A stretch of DNA of 15,826 nt, from the NCBI GenBank assembly GCA_947629065.1, contig CANRCH010000025.1, positions 1 to 15,826 of the forward strand, in the 5' to 3' direction. The DNA is from an uncultured Aliarcobacter sp. GTDB lineage: Bacteria > Campylobacterota > Campylobacteria > Campylobacterales > Arcobacteraceae. Each line of letters starts with the position of its first letter. The stretch's first letter is position 1. A program made the translations under genes and the position numbers. This document shows positions 1 to 7,075 of the stretch, piece by piece. A model generated the notes under the pieces. That model had not been told where the DNA came from. It did no database searches and was given only the letters and a program-made list of their open reading frames with translations.

Positions 1-285
1 ATTACTGATGGAAGATTTAGTGGAGCAACAAGAGGGGCATCTATTGGGCATGTAAGTCCAGAAGCTGCTGAAGGTGGAATGATTGGACTTCTTAAAGATG
101 GTGATATAATTAATATTGATGTTGATAAATATATTTTAAGTGTTGATTTAAGCCCTGAAGAGATTGCAAAAAGAAAAGCAGAGTTTACTCCACTTAAAAA
201 ACCAATTAAATCTTCTTGGTTAGGTCAATATAGAGCACTTGTTACAAATGCAAGTAGTGGTGCAGTTTTAAGAACTGATTTATAA
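1..285 (+). CDS. ilvD: Dihydroxy-acid dehydratase, C-terminal end (partial)
   Basis: The reading frame is open from base 1 and ends at TAA 283-285, giving the last 94 residues of the protein. It begins [12 protein letters not shown], followed by [13 protein letters not shown], both conserved C-terminal signatures of the IlvD/Edd dehydratase family. IlvD is a cytoplasmic iron-sulfur enzyme that converts dihydroxy-acids to 2-keto acids in isoleucine, valine and leucine synthesis. The [13 protein letters not shown] form favours IlvD over the related sugar-acid dehydratase Edd. An ATG at 79 lies inside the gene and is not its start. The 5' part lies outside the window, and a hairpin terminator follows directly. 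Confidence 0.95.
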   Translation: MTDGRFSGATRGASIGHVSPEAAEGGMIGLLKDGDIINIDVDKYILSVDLSPEEIAKRKAEFTPLKKPIKSSWLGQYRALVTNASSGAVLRTDL

Positions 286-287
286 TA

Positions 288-319
288 AATTTAAACAAAG
301 ATTCTTCTTTGTTTAAATT
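288..319 (+). terminator. Rho-independent terminator of ilvD
   Basis: A perfect 14-bp inverted repeat (AATTTAAACAAAGA at 288-301 and its complement at 306-319) encloses a 4-base TTCT loop. It starts two bases after the ilvD stop. The stem is AT-rich and is followed by GTGTTTGCATTATTTT, a loose T-rich tract rather than a clean one. It separates ilvD from the htrA operon. Confidence 0.75.
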
Positions 320-337
320 GTGTTTGCATTATTTTAA

Positions 338-356
338 ATTAACCTCGCATTAACCT
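338..356 (+). promoter_or_regulatory. Direct repeat, likely response-regulator operator of htrA
   Basis: ATTAACCT occurs twice, at 338-345 and 349-356, with exactly 11 bases between starts, about one helical turn. Tandem half-sites with this phasing are the usual DNA target of OmpR-type regulators, and such a regulator is encoded in the same operon. The site covers roughly -48 to -30 if transcription starts about 7 bases after the proposed -10 box at 374-379. Binding by this regulator is inferred from position and spacing. Confidence 0.55.
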
Positions 357-373
357 TTGATTTTTTAATAGTT

Positions 374-379
374 TACAAT
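374..379 (+). promoter_or_regulatory. Probable -10 box of the htrA operon
   Basis: TACAAT preceded by TT matches the extended, T-rich -10 element of the main sigma factor in this group. No convincing -35 hexamer is visible, which is usual here and leaves room for an activator at the direct repeat just upstream. The predicted leader is about 45 bases. The ribosome site AAGGA at 418-422 sits 8 bases before the htrA ATG. Confidence 0.5.
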
Positions 380-430
380 GAAACTCTACAATTACAAGAT
401 ATAAATATTCTAAATTTAAGGACAAATTAA

Positions 431-1852
431 ATGAATAAAAAACTTTTATTACTTTCAGCTTTATTAGCAAGTTCACTTTATGCAAAAAATATTGAGTTTG
501 AACAAATGGATAGAAATCCAGAAAGAATTACTCCAAACTCTAGTTCTCAAATACTATCTTTTAGTAATAGTATAAAAGATTCGGTTGATGCTATTGTTAA
601 TATATCAGCAAAAAAAAGTGTAAGTGCAAATATAAATAATCTTCCTTTTCAGATGTTTGATGATCCTTTTTTCAAAAAATTCTTTGGAGATGAGTTTTCT
701 AATCAATTTAAAAAAGATAGAATCCAACAATCTTTAGGTTCAGGTGTGATTGTAACAAAAGATGGATATATCATTACAAATAACCATGTTGTTGAAAATG
801 CGGAAGAGATAAGCGTAACAATTGGAGAAGATTTAACAGAATATAGTGCAAAACTAATTGGAAAAGATAGTGATAGCGATTTAGCTGTAATTAAAATTGA
901 TTCAAATAAAACTCTAAAACCAATAAAACTTGGTGATTCGACTACACTTTTAGTTGGAGATATTACTTTTGCTATTGGAAATCCTTTTGGAGTTGGAAAT
1001 ACTGTAACTCAAGGAATTATTTCAGCACTAAATAAAAATAAAGTTGGAATAAATAGATATGAAAACTATATTCAAACAGATGCTTCTATAAATCCTGGAA
1101 ATAGTGGTGGAGCTTTAGTAGATAGTAGAGGAGCATTAATAGGAATTAATACTGCAATTTTATCAAAAAGTGGTGGAAATGATGGTATTGGTTTTGCAAT
1201 TCCAGTTGAGATGGTAAAAGATGTTGTAAGCAAACTTGTAAGTGATGGAAAAGTTGTAAGAGGTTATCTTGGAGTTATGATTGCTGATTTAGATAAAGAT
1301 ACTCAACAAGTATATAAACGAAAAGAAGGTGGTTTGATTTTGGATATTTCAAACGATACACCAGCTGCTAAATATGGTTTAAAAAGAGGAGATTTAATCT
1401 ACTCAATAAATGGAAAAGCGGTTAAAGATAGAAATGATTTACAAAATAGTATTGCATCTTTTAAGCCAAATGATAAAGTAAAACTACAACTTGAAAGAGA
1501 TAAAAAAGATATGACTTTAGAGATAGTTTTAGGAGATAGAAGCTTAATTACAGGTGCACAATCAGATGGTGATAGCTATTTAGGTGGGCTAAAGTTAAGT
1601 AATATTACAAACGAAACTATAAAGAAATATAGACTTACAAATGACTCAAGTGGAATTTTAATTACAGATGTAGAACCTAAATCTAAAGCTGAAAAAGCAG
1701 GTTTCCAACCAGGAGATGTGATTGTACAAATTGAAGATATTGAGATTAAAAACTTTTCAAACATTCAAACAGCTTTAAGTAGATATAATGATAAACACAA
1801 AAGAGTATATATAAATAGATATGGACAAACTTTAATGTTTGTAATTCAATAA
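431..1852 (+). CDS. htrA: Periplasmic serine protease/chaperone, HtrA/DegP-DegQ family
   Basis: This 473-residue protein is a Do-type protease that degrades or refolds damaged periplasmic proteins. A signal peptide covers residues 1 to about 18 (MNKK, hydrophobic LLLLSALLASS, then SLYA before the likely cut). The trypsin-like domain has its catalytic triad at His119 (TNNHVVENA), Asp150 (DSDSDLAVIK) and Ser225 (NPGNSGGA). Two PDZ domains follow at about 278-365 and 385-470, marked by RGYLGV and by two GD(L/V)I loops (KRGDLI, QPGDVI). Length and layout are those of the C. jejuni and other epsilonproteobacterial HtrA proteins. AAGGA at 418-422 supports this ATG. The gene heads an operon with a response regulator starting about 11 bases downstream, the same order as the C. 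jejuni htrA-cprRS locus, so it is probably induced by envelope stress through that system. Confidence 0.96.
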   Translation: MNKKLLLLSALLASSLYAKNIEFEQMDRNPERITPNSSSQILSFSNSIKDSVDAIVNISAKKSVSANINNLPFQMFDDPFFKKFFGDEFSNQFKKDRIQQSLGSGVIVTKDGYIITNNHVVENAEEISVTIGEDLTEYSAKLIGKDSDSDLAVIKIDSNKTLKPIKLGDSTTLLVGDITFAIGNPFGVGNTVTQGIISALNKNKVGINRYENYIQTDASINPGNSGGALVDSRGALIGINTAILSKSGGNDGIGFAIPVEMVKDVVSKLVSDGKVVRGYLGVMIADLDKDTQQVYKRKEGGLILDISNDTPAAKYGLKRGDLIYSINGKAVKDRNDLQNSIASFKPNDKVKLQLERDKKDMTLEIVLGDRSLITGAQSDGDSYLGGLKLSNITNETIKKYRLTNDSSGILITDVEPKSKAEKAGFQPGDVIVQIEDIEIKNFSNIQTALSRYNDKHKRVYINRYGQTLMFVIQ

Positions 1853-1863
1853 AAGGATACGCT

Positions 1864-2541
1864 ATTATTAAGATATTAATGATTGAAGATGATTTAGAGT
1901 TAGCACAGATTATAGTTGATTATTTAGCATCATTTGATATAGAAGTTACTACAACAGATAGCCCATATAATGGACTAGCTATGCTAGATGTAAATAAAGA
2001 TTATCAACTTATTATTCTTGATTTAACTCTACCTGAAATTGATGGACTTGAACTAATTCCAAAAATTAGAGAAAAAAGTGAAATTCCAATAATAATAAGT
2101 TCAGCTAGAGATGATATTTTGGATAAAGTTATGGGACTTGAAAGAGGTGCTGATGATTATCTACCAAAACCATATAATCCAAGAGAACTTCAAGCTAGAA
2201 TTAAAACTATTTTAAAAAGAGTTGATATTCAAAGTATCTCAAAAAAAGATGAACCTGAAAAAGTATTTGAATTAAAAGAGAATGATTTTCAAATACTTTT
2301 TAAAGGTGAACATCTAAATCTAACTTTGGCTGAATATGATATTTTAAAACTATTAATTCAAAGAAATCATGGTGTGGTTTCAAGAGAAGATTTTATCTAT
2401 ACAAGTGATAATATTGAAGATGATTCATCTTTAAAAAATATAGATGTAATGATTTCAAGAATTAGATCAAAAATATCAAAGATAGATAATACAAAACAGT
2501 ATATTAAATCAATTAGAGGTATTGGTTATCAATTAATATGA
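1864..2541 (+). CDS. cprR: OmpR/PhoB-type response regulator (CprR-like), probable ATT start
   Basis: This DNA-binding response regulator has a receiver domain followed by a winged-helix domain. Counting from the ATG at 1879, the acidic pocket is Glu3-Asp4-Asp5, the phosphorylated Asp is Asp48 (IILDLTLPEIDG), the Ser/Thr switch is near Ser75 and the conserved Lys is Lys97 (LPKPYNP). The C-terminal domain at about 130-220 ends IRGIGYQLI, typical of OmpR-type helix-turn-helix proteins. The first ATG would remove most of beta strand 1 and has no ribosome site. The frame is open upstream and reads IIKILMIEDD, the normal N-terminus of the family. AAGGA at 1853-1857 lies 6 bases before an ATT at 1864 and 9 before one at 1867, so I place the start at 1864 (226 codons including the stop). 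The gene follows htrA and overlaps the kinase gene by 4 bases. The CprR name rests on the shared htrA-regulator-kinase order and is not proven. Confidence 0.85.
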   Translation: MIKILMIEDDLELAQIIVDYLASFDIEVTTTDSPYNGLAMLDVNKDYQLIILDLTLPEIDGLELIPKIREKSEIPIIISSARDDILDKVMGLERGADDYLPKPYNPRELQARIKTILKRVDIQSISKKDEPEKVFELKENDFQILFKGEHLNLTLAEYDILKLLIQRNHGVVSREDFIYTSDNIEDDSSLKNIDVMISRIRSKISKIDNTKQYIKSIRGIGYQLI

Positions 2542-3764
2542 TAAGAAATACCTCTATTTCAAGCTTCATAAATCTGATTTTTGCACTTGCATTTTTGTCA
2601 ATATTTTTGACTTTTGCAATGTTTATAAAATATGACAAAGAAAAACACGATCAAAACTTACAAAATAGATATGAGCTTATTGCTGAAAACTTTTTAATTC
2701 TTTTTCAAGATAATCCAGATCAAAATAGATTAAACCAACTATTTAAAAAATTCAATGTAAGACCGATTGAAAGTAGAGATAGAAGATTAGAGATTATAAA
2801 TCATGCCGAAGAATTGACAATTACTCAAAACTATCTTGGAACTTATAGAGTTTATAAATATGATGACACTTACTATATTTACGTACAGCAATATGGTTAC
2901 AATATTATGCTAAAAGATACAAATCATCATAGCTATAATATGGCATTTATAACTATTGGTTTTATATTAGCTTTACTTGTATTTTTATTTTTATATGAGA
3001 TTTTAAATAGAAAACTAAGACCTCTTAAAATATTAAATAGACAAATAATCGAGTTTTCAAAAGGTAATAAAGATATAAAATTAAATTACACTGGAAATGA
3101 TGAAATTGGAACAATTGCAAGAAACTTCAATGAAGCAATAAATATTATAAATAATCAATCAAAATCAAAAGATTTGTTTATGAGAAATATGATGCATGAA
3201 TTAAAAACTCCTATTACAAAAGCTATGTTTATAGCTGAAACTTTGGATAATGAAAAAACAAGAGATAATCTTCAAAGAGCTTTTAGAAGAATGGATGATA
3301 TTATAAAAGAGCTTGCAACTGTTGAAAAACTAACTTCACACAACACTATGATTTATAAAGAGAAATCTGATTTTATATTTATCTATGAAAAAGCTTTGGA
3401 TTTAATGCTAATTTCAAAAGAAAAAATAGTTGAAGATATAGAAAATTTTGAGCTAGAAGTAGATATTTATATGCTTTCAATTGCTTTAAAAAACCTAATT
3501 GATAATGCTTTAAAATTTAGCACCAATAAAAAAGCAACCATTGTTGCAAATGAAGATTTTATTGATGTAATATCAAAAGGTGAAGCTTTAAGTAACTCTT
3601 TGGATTACTATACAGACGCATTTTGTCAAGAAGAGAAAAGAAGCAGTGGTTTTGGGCTTGGGCTTTATATTGTAAAAACTATTGTAAATTTACATAAATT
3701 CAAACTTGAATATAGCTACAAAGATGGAGCAAATCACTTTACAATAAATCTAAAAGCAAATTAA
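2538..3764 (+). CDS. cprS: Sensor histidine kinase, partner of the upstream regulator (CprS-like)
   Basis: This 408-residue inner-membrane kinase has TM1 at about 10-30, a periplasmic sensing region of about 100 residues, and TM2 at about 135-155. A HAMP linker at about 156-208 follows (RKLRPLKILN, then GNDEIGTIARNFN). The dimerisation domain carries the phosphorylated His220 (MMHELKTPITKA). The ATPase domain has its N box at Asn319-Asn323 (NLIDNALKFS) and a clear G2 box at 370-376 (SGFGLGL). The G1 region (about 341-350, DVISKGEA) is weak, as in several epsilonproteobacterial kinases. ATGA overlaps the regulator stop by 4 bases, implying translational coupling. The pair probably senses an envelope signal and controls htrA. 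The stop overlaps the stop of the convergent gene. Confidence 0.9.
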   Translation: MIRNTSISSFINLIFALAFLSIFLTFAMFIKYDKEKHDQNLQNRYELIAENFLILFQDNPDQNRLNQLFKKFNVRPIESRDRRLEIINHAEELTITQNYLGTYRVYKYDDTYYIYVQQYGYNIMLKDTNHHSYNMAFITIGFILALLVFLFLYEILNRKLRPLKILNRQIIEFSKGNKDIKLNYTGNDEIGTIARNFNEAINIINNQSKSKDLFMRNMMHELKTPITKAMFIAETLDNEKTRDNLQRAFRRMDDIIKELATVEKLTSHNTMIYKEKSDFIFIYEKALDLMLISKEKIVEDIENFELEVDIYMLSIALKNLIDNALKFSTNKKATIVANEDFIDVISKGEALSNSLDYYTDAFCQEEKRSSGFGLGLYIVKTIVNLHKFKLEYSYKDGANHFTINLKAN

Positions 3765-4186
3765 TTTTCTACTTCAACATCTTTCATAATAAAAAACCAA
3801 TCTTTTGAAAACTCTTTTTTTATATAGTTCTTTTTGTGTGGAATTACACAAGAAGTACAATCATGATGAATATAATCATCTCCTTCAAATGTAGAGCCTT
3901 TTTTAGAATTTATACTACATTTTGAAAATAGAGTTTTGTTTTCTATTTTTTCTAATCCATTATCATCGAATCTAAAATATGGACAAGCACATAAATAGCA
4001 GTTTAAATCCTCTATATCGTGGCACTTTTTATTCTCTTTATAAAGTAAACAAAAATCAGGTTCATTTTTTTGCATATTTTCAAATCTAAAATAATCAATT
4101 ATCTCATCATTACTTAAATTTTGCAGTTTTTCTACTATCTTTTTATGCTTATTTCCATGATTTATAAACCACTCTTTATATGTCAT
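3761..4186 (-). CDS. Cysteine-rich small-domain protein (zf-like, PF04071 type)
   Basis: This 141-residue soluble protein carries clustered cysteines at 46, 55, 63, 66, 68, 90, 110 and 113, and His117. The pattern LNCYLCACPYF, then HHDCTSCVIPH and NYIKK, matches from memory the cysteine-rich small domain (C-x2-C-x-CP followed by C-x2-C-x3-H). That domain is known mainly from archaea and anaerobes, sometimes beside or fused to cobalamin-synthesis genes. Metal binding is likely, but its biochemical role is unknown. Residues 1-40 form an extra helical N-terminus. It is last in a three-gene operon: its ATG shares one base with the upstream stop (TAATG). Its own stop overlaps the convergent kinase stop by 4 bases. 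No cobalamin gene is visible nearby. Confidence 0.75.
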   Translation of the reverse strand: MTYKEWFINHGNKHKKIVEKLQNLSNDEIIDYFRFENMQKNEPDFCLLYKENKKCHDIEDLNCYLCACPYFRFDDNGLEKIENKTLFSKCSINSKKGSTFEGDDYIHHDCTSCVIPHKKNYIKKEFSKDWFFIMKDVEVEN

Positions 4187-4788
4187 TATCTATAATCCAA
4201 AGAAGAAATTTTTAATTTTTTATTTATAAATGGATCAATAACTGCTTCAATTTCATCTAATTTATATTTTAAAGGAAAACCTATAGAAGAGCCTTTTGCT
4301 GTGCTTTCAAGAATATAAAATCTTTTACTATTTACATAAAGTGCATTTTTATTTAAATTATTTTTTAAGTCTATAATCACAAAAATATGTTCAGGAACAA
4401 GCACAAAATATGCTTCATAGCCTTTTTGTTTAAGTAGTGAAATAAGTAAATTTGATTTATCATCACAATCTCCAAAATTTTGTTCAACCACAGTTTTTGG
4501 ATTTTTTGCAGTGCTAGGATTTATTTTATATGGAATATTTGTAACAAAATCTAGCATCTTTTGAACTTCACAAATTGAGTCTTGTTTGCAAGTTTGTGTT
4601 AAAAAATCACTTAGCTTTTTTGTATAATCATCAACTCTTACTTGATTTACATAAGTTGAAGATCCAATATCTGTAAATCTTGTTTTTATAACAAAAAAAG
4701 ATGTATAGATTAAATATATAAGATATAAAACAAATAAAATTGAGATAATTAGCGAAAAATTTTTTAAACTTTTACTATTTATTAGCAC
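4186..4788 (-). CDS. Membrane-anchored transglutaminase-like cysteine protein
   Basis: This 200-residue protein has one N-terminal membrane segment at about 10-33 (SLIISILFVLYLIYLIY) and an exported domain. The core looks like a transglutaminase/papain-like fold: Cys108 in FGDCDDKSNLLISLL, His134 in VPEHIFVIID, and an acidic third residue at Glu161 in YILESTAKG. The GDCDDKS motif is typical of the bacterial members. Proteins of this type act as proteases or amide-forming enzymes at the envelope, and the actual substrate is unknown. The start overlaps the upstream SGNH hydrolase gene by 14 bases, and the stop overlaps the next ATG by one base, so the three genes are almost certainly co-translated. 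Glu in place of the usual Asp could mean altered activity. Confidence 0.75.
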   Translation of the reverse strand: MLINSKSLKNFSLIISILFVLYLIYLIYTSFFVIKTRFTDIGSSTYVNQVRVDDYTKKLSDFLTQTCKQDSICEVQKMLDFVTNIPYKINPSTAKNPKTVVEQNFGDCDDKSNLLISLLKQKGYEAYFVLVPEHIFVIIDLKNNLNKNALYVNSKRFYILESTAKGSSIGFPLKYKLDEIEAVIDPFINKKLKISSLDYR

Positions 4789-5401
4789 TTTTTATCTCAT
4801 CTGCCCAAATTTCATAAGCTTTTGAATTTAAGTGTAAAGAATCTTGTGAAAACTTTTCTAAAAGAACTCTATTTGGTGCAAGAATTGGATTTAAATCTAT
4901 AAATTTAATTGAGTGTTTTGTTGTATAGCTTTTTAATCTTTTGTTTAACTCTTCAACTTTTTCATTAAAATCTTTTTTTCTCTTTTCACCAATATATAGC
5001 GTTGCTTGAACTACAACTTCAATATTTTTTGCTTTTAAACTCTCAATAATTTTTATGTAGTTTGAGTAAATCTCTTCAAAATCGAAATTTCTCATAATAT
5101 CATTTACACCTATCATTAAATATACTTTTTTAACGCTTGGACTTAAAGTATACAATCTATCCAACACACCTTGAGTTGTATCACCACTAATTCCCCTATT
5201 TTCAACCATAAATCCTAAAAGTTCACTCCATCTTCCTTCATCTGTAATAGAATCACCAAGCATCATAATTTCAAGTTTTGAGCTATTTTTTAGCATATTA
5301 AATTGATCAACCTTATGTTTATAATATGGGTCATTTTGTATTTTCCATTCACTTGAATTTAAAAAACTAAAAAATAGTATAAAAAATAACAGAGCTTTCA
5401 T
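4775..5401 (-). CDS. Exported SGNH/GDSL-family hydrolase
   Basis: This 208-residue hydrolase has a short hydrophobic N-terminus (residues 2-14, FFILFFSFL) that acts as a signal peptide or anchor. The four SGNH blocks are all present: nucleophile Ser51 in MLGDSITDEG, Gly in the NRGISGDTT loop (70-75), Asn100 in IGVNDI, and Asp187/His190 in DSLHLN. This closely resembles the lysophospholipase/acetylhydrolase branch (TesA- and PAF-acetylhydrolase-like), which removes acyl or acetyl groups from lipids or sugars. The periplasmic location and the transglutaminase-like partner suggest work on an envelope polymer or lipoprotein, which is inference. AGAGGA just upstream supports the ATG at 5401. It is the first gene of the operon. 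Confidence 0.88.
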   Translation of the reverse strand: MKALLFFILFFSFLNSSEWKIQNDPYYKHKVDQFNMLKNSSKLEIMMLGDSITDEGRWSELLGFMVENRGISGDTTQGVLDRLYTLSPSVKKVYLMIGVNDIMRNFDFEEIYSNYIKIIESLKAKNIEVVVQATLYIGEKRKKDFNEKVEELNKRLKSYTTKHSIKFIDLNPILAPNRVLLEKFSQDSLHLNSKAYEIWADEIKSANK

Positions 5402-5427
5402 GTCGTCCTCTTTAATAAAATGTCGAT

Positions 5428-5433
5428 ATTATA
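5428..5433 (-). promoter_or_regulatory. -10 box for the SGNH hydrolase operon
   Basis: Read on the minus strand, GGCTATAATATCG contains a perfect TATAAT, 26 bases before the ATG at 5401. The spacing gives a short leader of about 20 bases with an AGAGGA ribosome site. No clear -35 box is visible. Confidence 0.6.
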
Positions 5434-5497
5434 GCCAATTTTAATAAAATTATATTTTTTAAACTATTCTTAAATAATAATTTTAATATATTTACAT

Positions 5498-5503
5498 TAT
5501 AAT
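5498..5503 (+). promoter_or_regulatory. -10 box for the anion transporter gene
   Basis: A perfect TATAAT within ACATTATAATTC lies 26 bases before the ATG at 5530. GGAGGA at 5521-5526 is a strong ribosome site. The 128-base region between 5402 and 5529 is thus a divergent promoter region serving both flanking genes. Apart from its AT-rich runs I see no operator in it. Confidence 0.6.
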
Positions 5504-5529
5504 TCTTTTAAATTTTAATTGGAGGATTT

Positions 5530-6936
5530 ATGTCGTCAAAAGGAAAAAAACTACTTAGTATAGTTTTAGTTGCTCTTGTTTTATGGTTTATTCCAGCTCC
5601 AGCTGGACTTACTCCTGAAGCTTGGCGCTATTTAGCAATCTTTTTAGCAGTTGTTGTAGGACTTATCTTAGAGCCAGTTCCAGCAGCTTTAATAGGGTTT
5701 GCGGGAATTTCACTAATTGCTGTTTTAGGACTTGTAGGAAATTCAGGTGAGAGTATAAAATGGGCTTTAAGTGGATTTTCAAATAGTGTTATTTGGCTTA
5801 TTTTTGCAGCATTTATGTTTGCTTTAGGGTACAAAAAAACAGGTCTTGGAAAAAGAGTTTCACTAATTATGGTTAAATATATGGGAAAAAGTACTTTAGG
5901 TTTGGGATATGCGGTTGCAATTTCAGATTTAATTTTAGCTCCTTTTATGCCATCAAACACTGCAAGAAGTGGAGGTACAATCTACCCAGTAGCAATTAAT
6001 ATTCCACAAATTTTTGGCTCACTTCCAGATAATGAACCACGAAAGATTGGTGCTTATATCTCTTGGGTTGCAATTGCATCAACTTGTGTTACAAGCTCAA
6101 TGTTTCTAACAGCACTTGCACCAAACCTACTTGCAGTTGATTTAATAGCAAAAGGAACAGGACACACAATAGCTTGGATGGAGTGGGCAAAAATTATGCT
6201 TCCACTTATGATTCCACTATTTTTACTTACTCCTTGGCTTACTTATGTAATCTATCCACCAACACAAAAGAAATCTCCAGAAGCACCAGCTTGGGCAGCA
6301 GAAGAGCTTAAAAAATTAGGGAGCATTACTTTTAAAGAGTATTTAATGGCAGGACTTGCGGTTTTAGCACTTGTATTATGGATTTTTGGAAAAGAGATAG
6401 GAATAAATGCAACTACAACGGCAATTAGTATTGTATCAATTATGGTTTTAACAGGAGTTATTACATGGGATGATTTACTAAGCGATAAGGCTGCTTTTAA
6501 TGTATTTATCTGGTTTGCTACTTTAGTTGCTCTTGCAGATGGATTAAAAAAAGTTGGAATTTTGGACTTTATAGGGCAAAACTCTGAAGCTATGCTTTCA
6601 GGATTAAGTACAACTTCACTAATAATTGCACTTATAGTTCTGTTTTATGTACTTCACTACTTTTTTGCTAGTACAACAGCCCATGTGACAGCACTTGTGC
6701 CACTATTTATGGTAATTGCTACTACATTTATTCCAGCTGAGCAGATTTTACCTTTTGTTATACTATTTGCAGGAAGTTTGGGAGTTATGGGAATTATCAC
6801 ACCTTATGGATGTGGACCTTCACCTATTTGGTATGGAGCTGGATATATTTCACAAGCTAGATGGTGGGCTTTGGGAGCTATATTTGGAACTATATATCTA
6901 ATTCCAATTTTAATTGGGGTTTTTATATTTATATAA
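5530..6936 (+). CDS. DASS-family anion transporter (CitT-like di/tricarboxylate carrier)
   Basis: This 468-residue inner-membrane protein has about a dozen hydrophobic segments. It fits the divalent anion:Na+ symporter family (SLC13/CitT/DASS). The first substrate-binding hairpin tip has the signature SNT at 142-144 (PFMPSNTARSGGTIYP). The second half has the matching STTAH at 381-385 (FASTTAHVTALVPL), and ITPYGCGPSPIWYGAGY at 423-439 is typical of the CitT branch. Members take up or exchange succinate, malate, 2-oxoglutarate, citrate or tartrate, and the substrate cannot be set from sequence. Na+ coupling versus antiport is also open, since CitT-like proteins exchange. The length is normal. 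It is a single-gene unit with its own promoter and a hairpin terminator at 6945-6970. Confidence 0.9.
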   Translation: MSSKGKKLLSIVLVALVLWFIPAPAGLTPEAWRYLAIFLAVVVGLILEPVPAALIGFAGISLIAVLGLVGNSGESIKWALSGFSNSVIWLIFAAFMFALGYKKTGLGKRVSLIMVKYMGKSTLGLGYAVAISDLILAPFMPSNTARSGGTIYPVAINIPQIFGSLPDNEPRKIGAYISWVAIASTCVTSSMFLTALAPNLLAVDLIAKGTGHTIAWMEWAKIMLPLMIPLFLLTPWLTYVIYPPTQKKSPEAPAWAAEELKKLGSITFKEYLMAGLAVLALVLWIFGKEIGINATTTAISIVSIMVLTGVITWDDLLSDKAAFNVFIWFATLVALADGLKKVGILDFIGQNSEAMLSGLSTTSLIIALIVLFYVLHYFFASTTAHVTALVPLFMVIATTFIPAEQILPFVILFAGSLGVMGIITPYGCGPSPIWYGAGYISQARWWALGAIFGTIYLIPILIGVFIFI

Positions 6937-6943
6937 AACTAAA

Positions 6944-6985
6944 GGCTAAGAGTTTTACTCTTGGCTTTTTAACTTTTCTAAAATC
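6944..6985 (-). pseudogene. Detached copy of the rhuM 3' end (left 42-bp repeat)
   Basis: These 42 bases match 9794-9835 at 40 of 42 positions. The right copy is the genuine 3' end of the RhuM-family gene on the minus strand. In the same frame this left copy still reads ILEKLKSQE, but one change at 6957 turns the Gln codon into TAA, and the other difference at 6976 is silent (Glu). No body of a gene lies upstream, so it is a gene-end remnant or a copy of a dispersed repeat. The codon before Ile reads ATG, which is probably chance. Confidence 0.6.
6945..6970 (+). terminator. Hairpin terminator after the anion transporter
   Basis: GCTAAGAG (6945-6952), loop TTTTA and CTCTTGGC (6958-6965) form an 8-bp stem with one T-G pair, followed by TTTTT. 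It lies 8 bases after the transporter stop and sits inside the left copy of the 42-bp repeat. Confidence 0.7.
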
Positions 6986-6990
6986 ATTTT

Positions 6991-7013
6991 GGAACTAAGG
7001 TTTTAACCTTAGC
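6991..7013 (+). repeat. 23-bp hairpin repeat, left copy
   Basis: This copy is identical over 23 bases to 9757-9779, on the other side of the restriction-modification gene and in the same orientation. Its core CTAAGGTT (6995-7002), TT, AACCTTAG (7005-7012) is a near-perfect palindrome. It lies between the transporter terminator and the promoter of the restriction gene. Confidence 0.9.
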
Positions 7014-7028
7014 AAAAAATATATTTGT

Positions 7029-7034
7029 TATAAT
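7029..7034 (+). promoter_or_regulatory. -10 box of the restriction-modification gene
   Basis: TATAAT within TTTGTTATAATC lies 41 bases before the ATG at 7076. AGGG at 7066-7069 is the ribosome site, 6 bases from the start. The gene therefore has its own promoter inside the repeat-bounded segment. Confidence 0.6.
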
Positions 7035-7075
7035 CAAAACTTCAACACACTAAACAAATCTAAACAGGGTACAAA

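Noticed and set aside
1879..1881. ATG as start of the response regulator
   Set aside because: It has no ribosome site and would remove most of the first beta strand of the receiver domain, whereas the upstream ATT codons fit both.
6716..6901. Plus-strand open frame of 61 codons inside the transporter gene
   Set aside because: It is out of frame within a conserved membrane protein and is a shadow of its hydrophobic codons.
6955..6987. Tiny minus-strand frame starting at ATG and reading ILEKLKSQE
   Set aside because: It is only ten codons and equals the end of the RhuM gene, so it is a repeat remnant and not a peptide gene.
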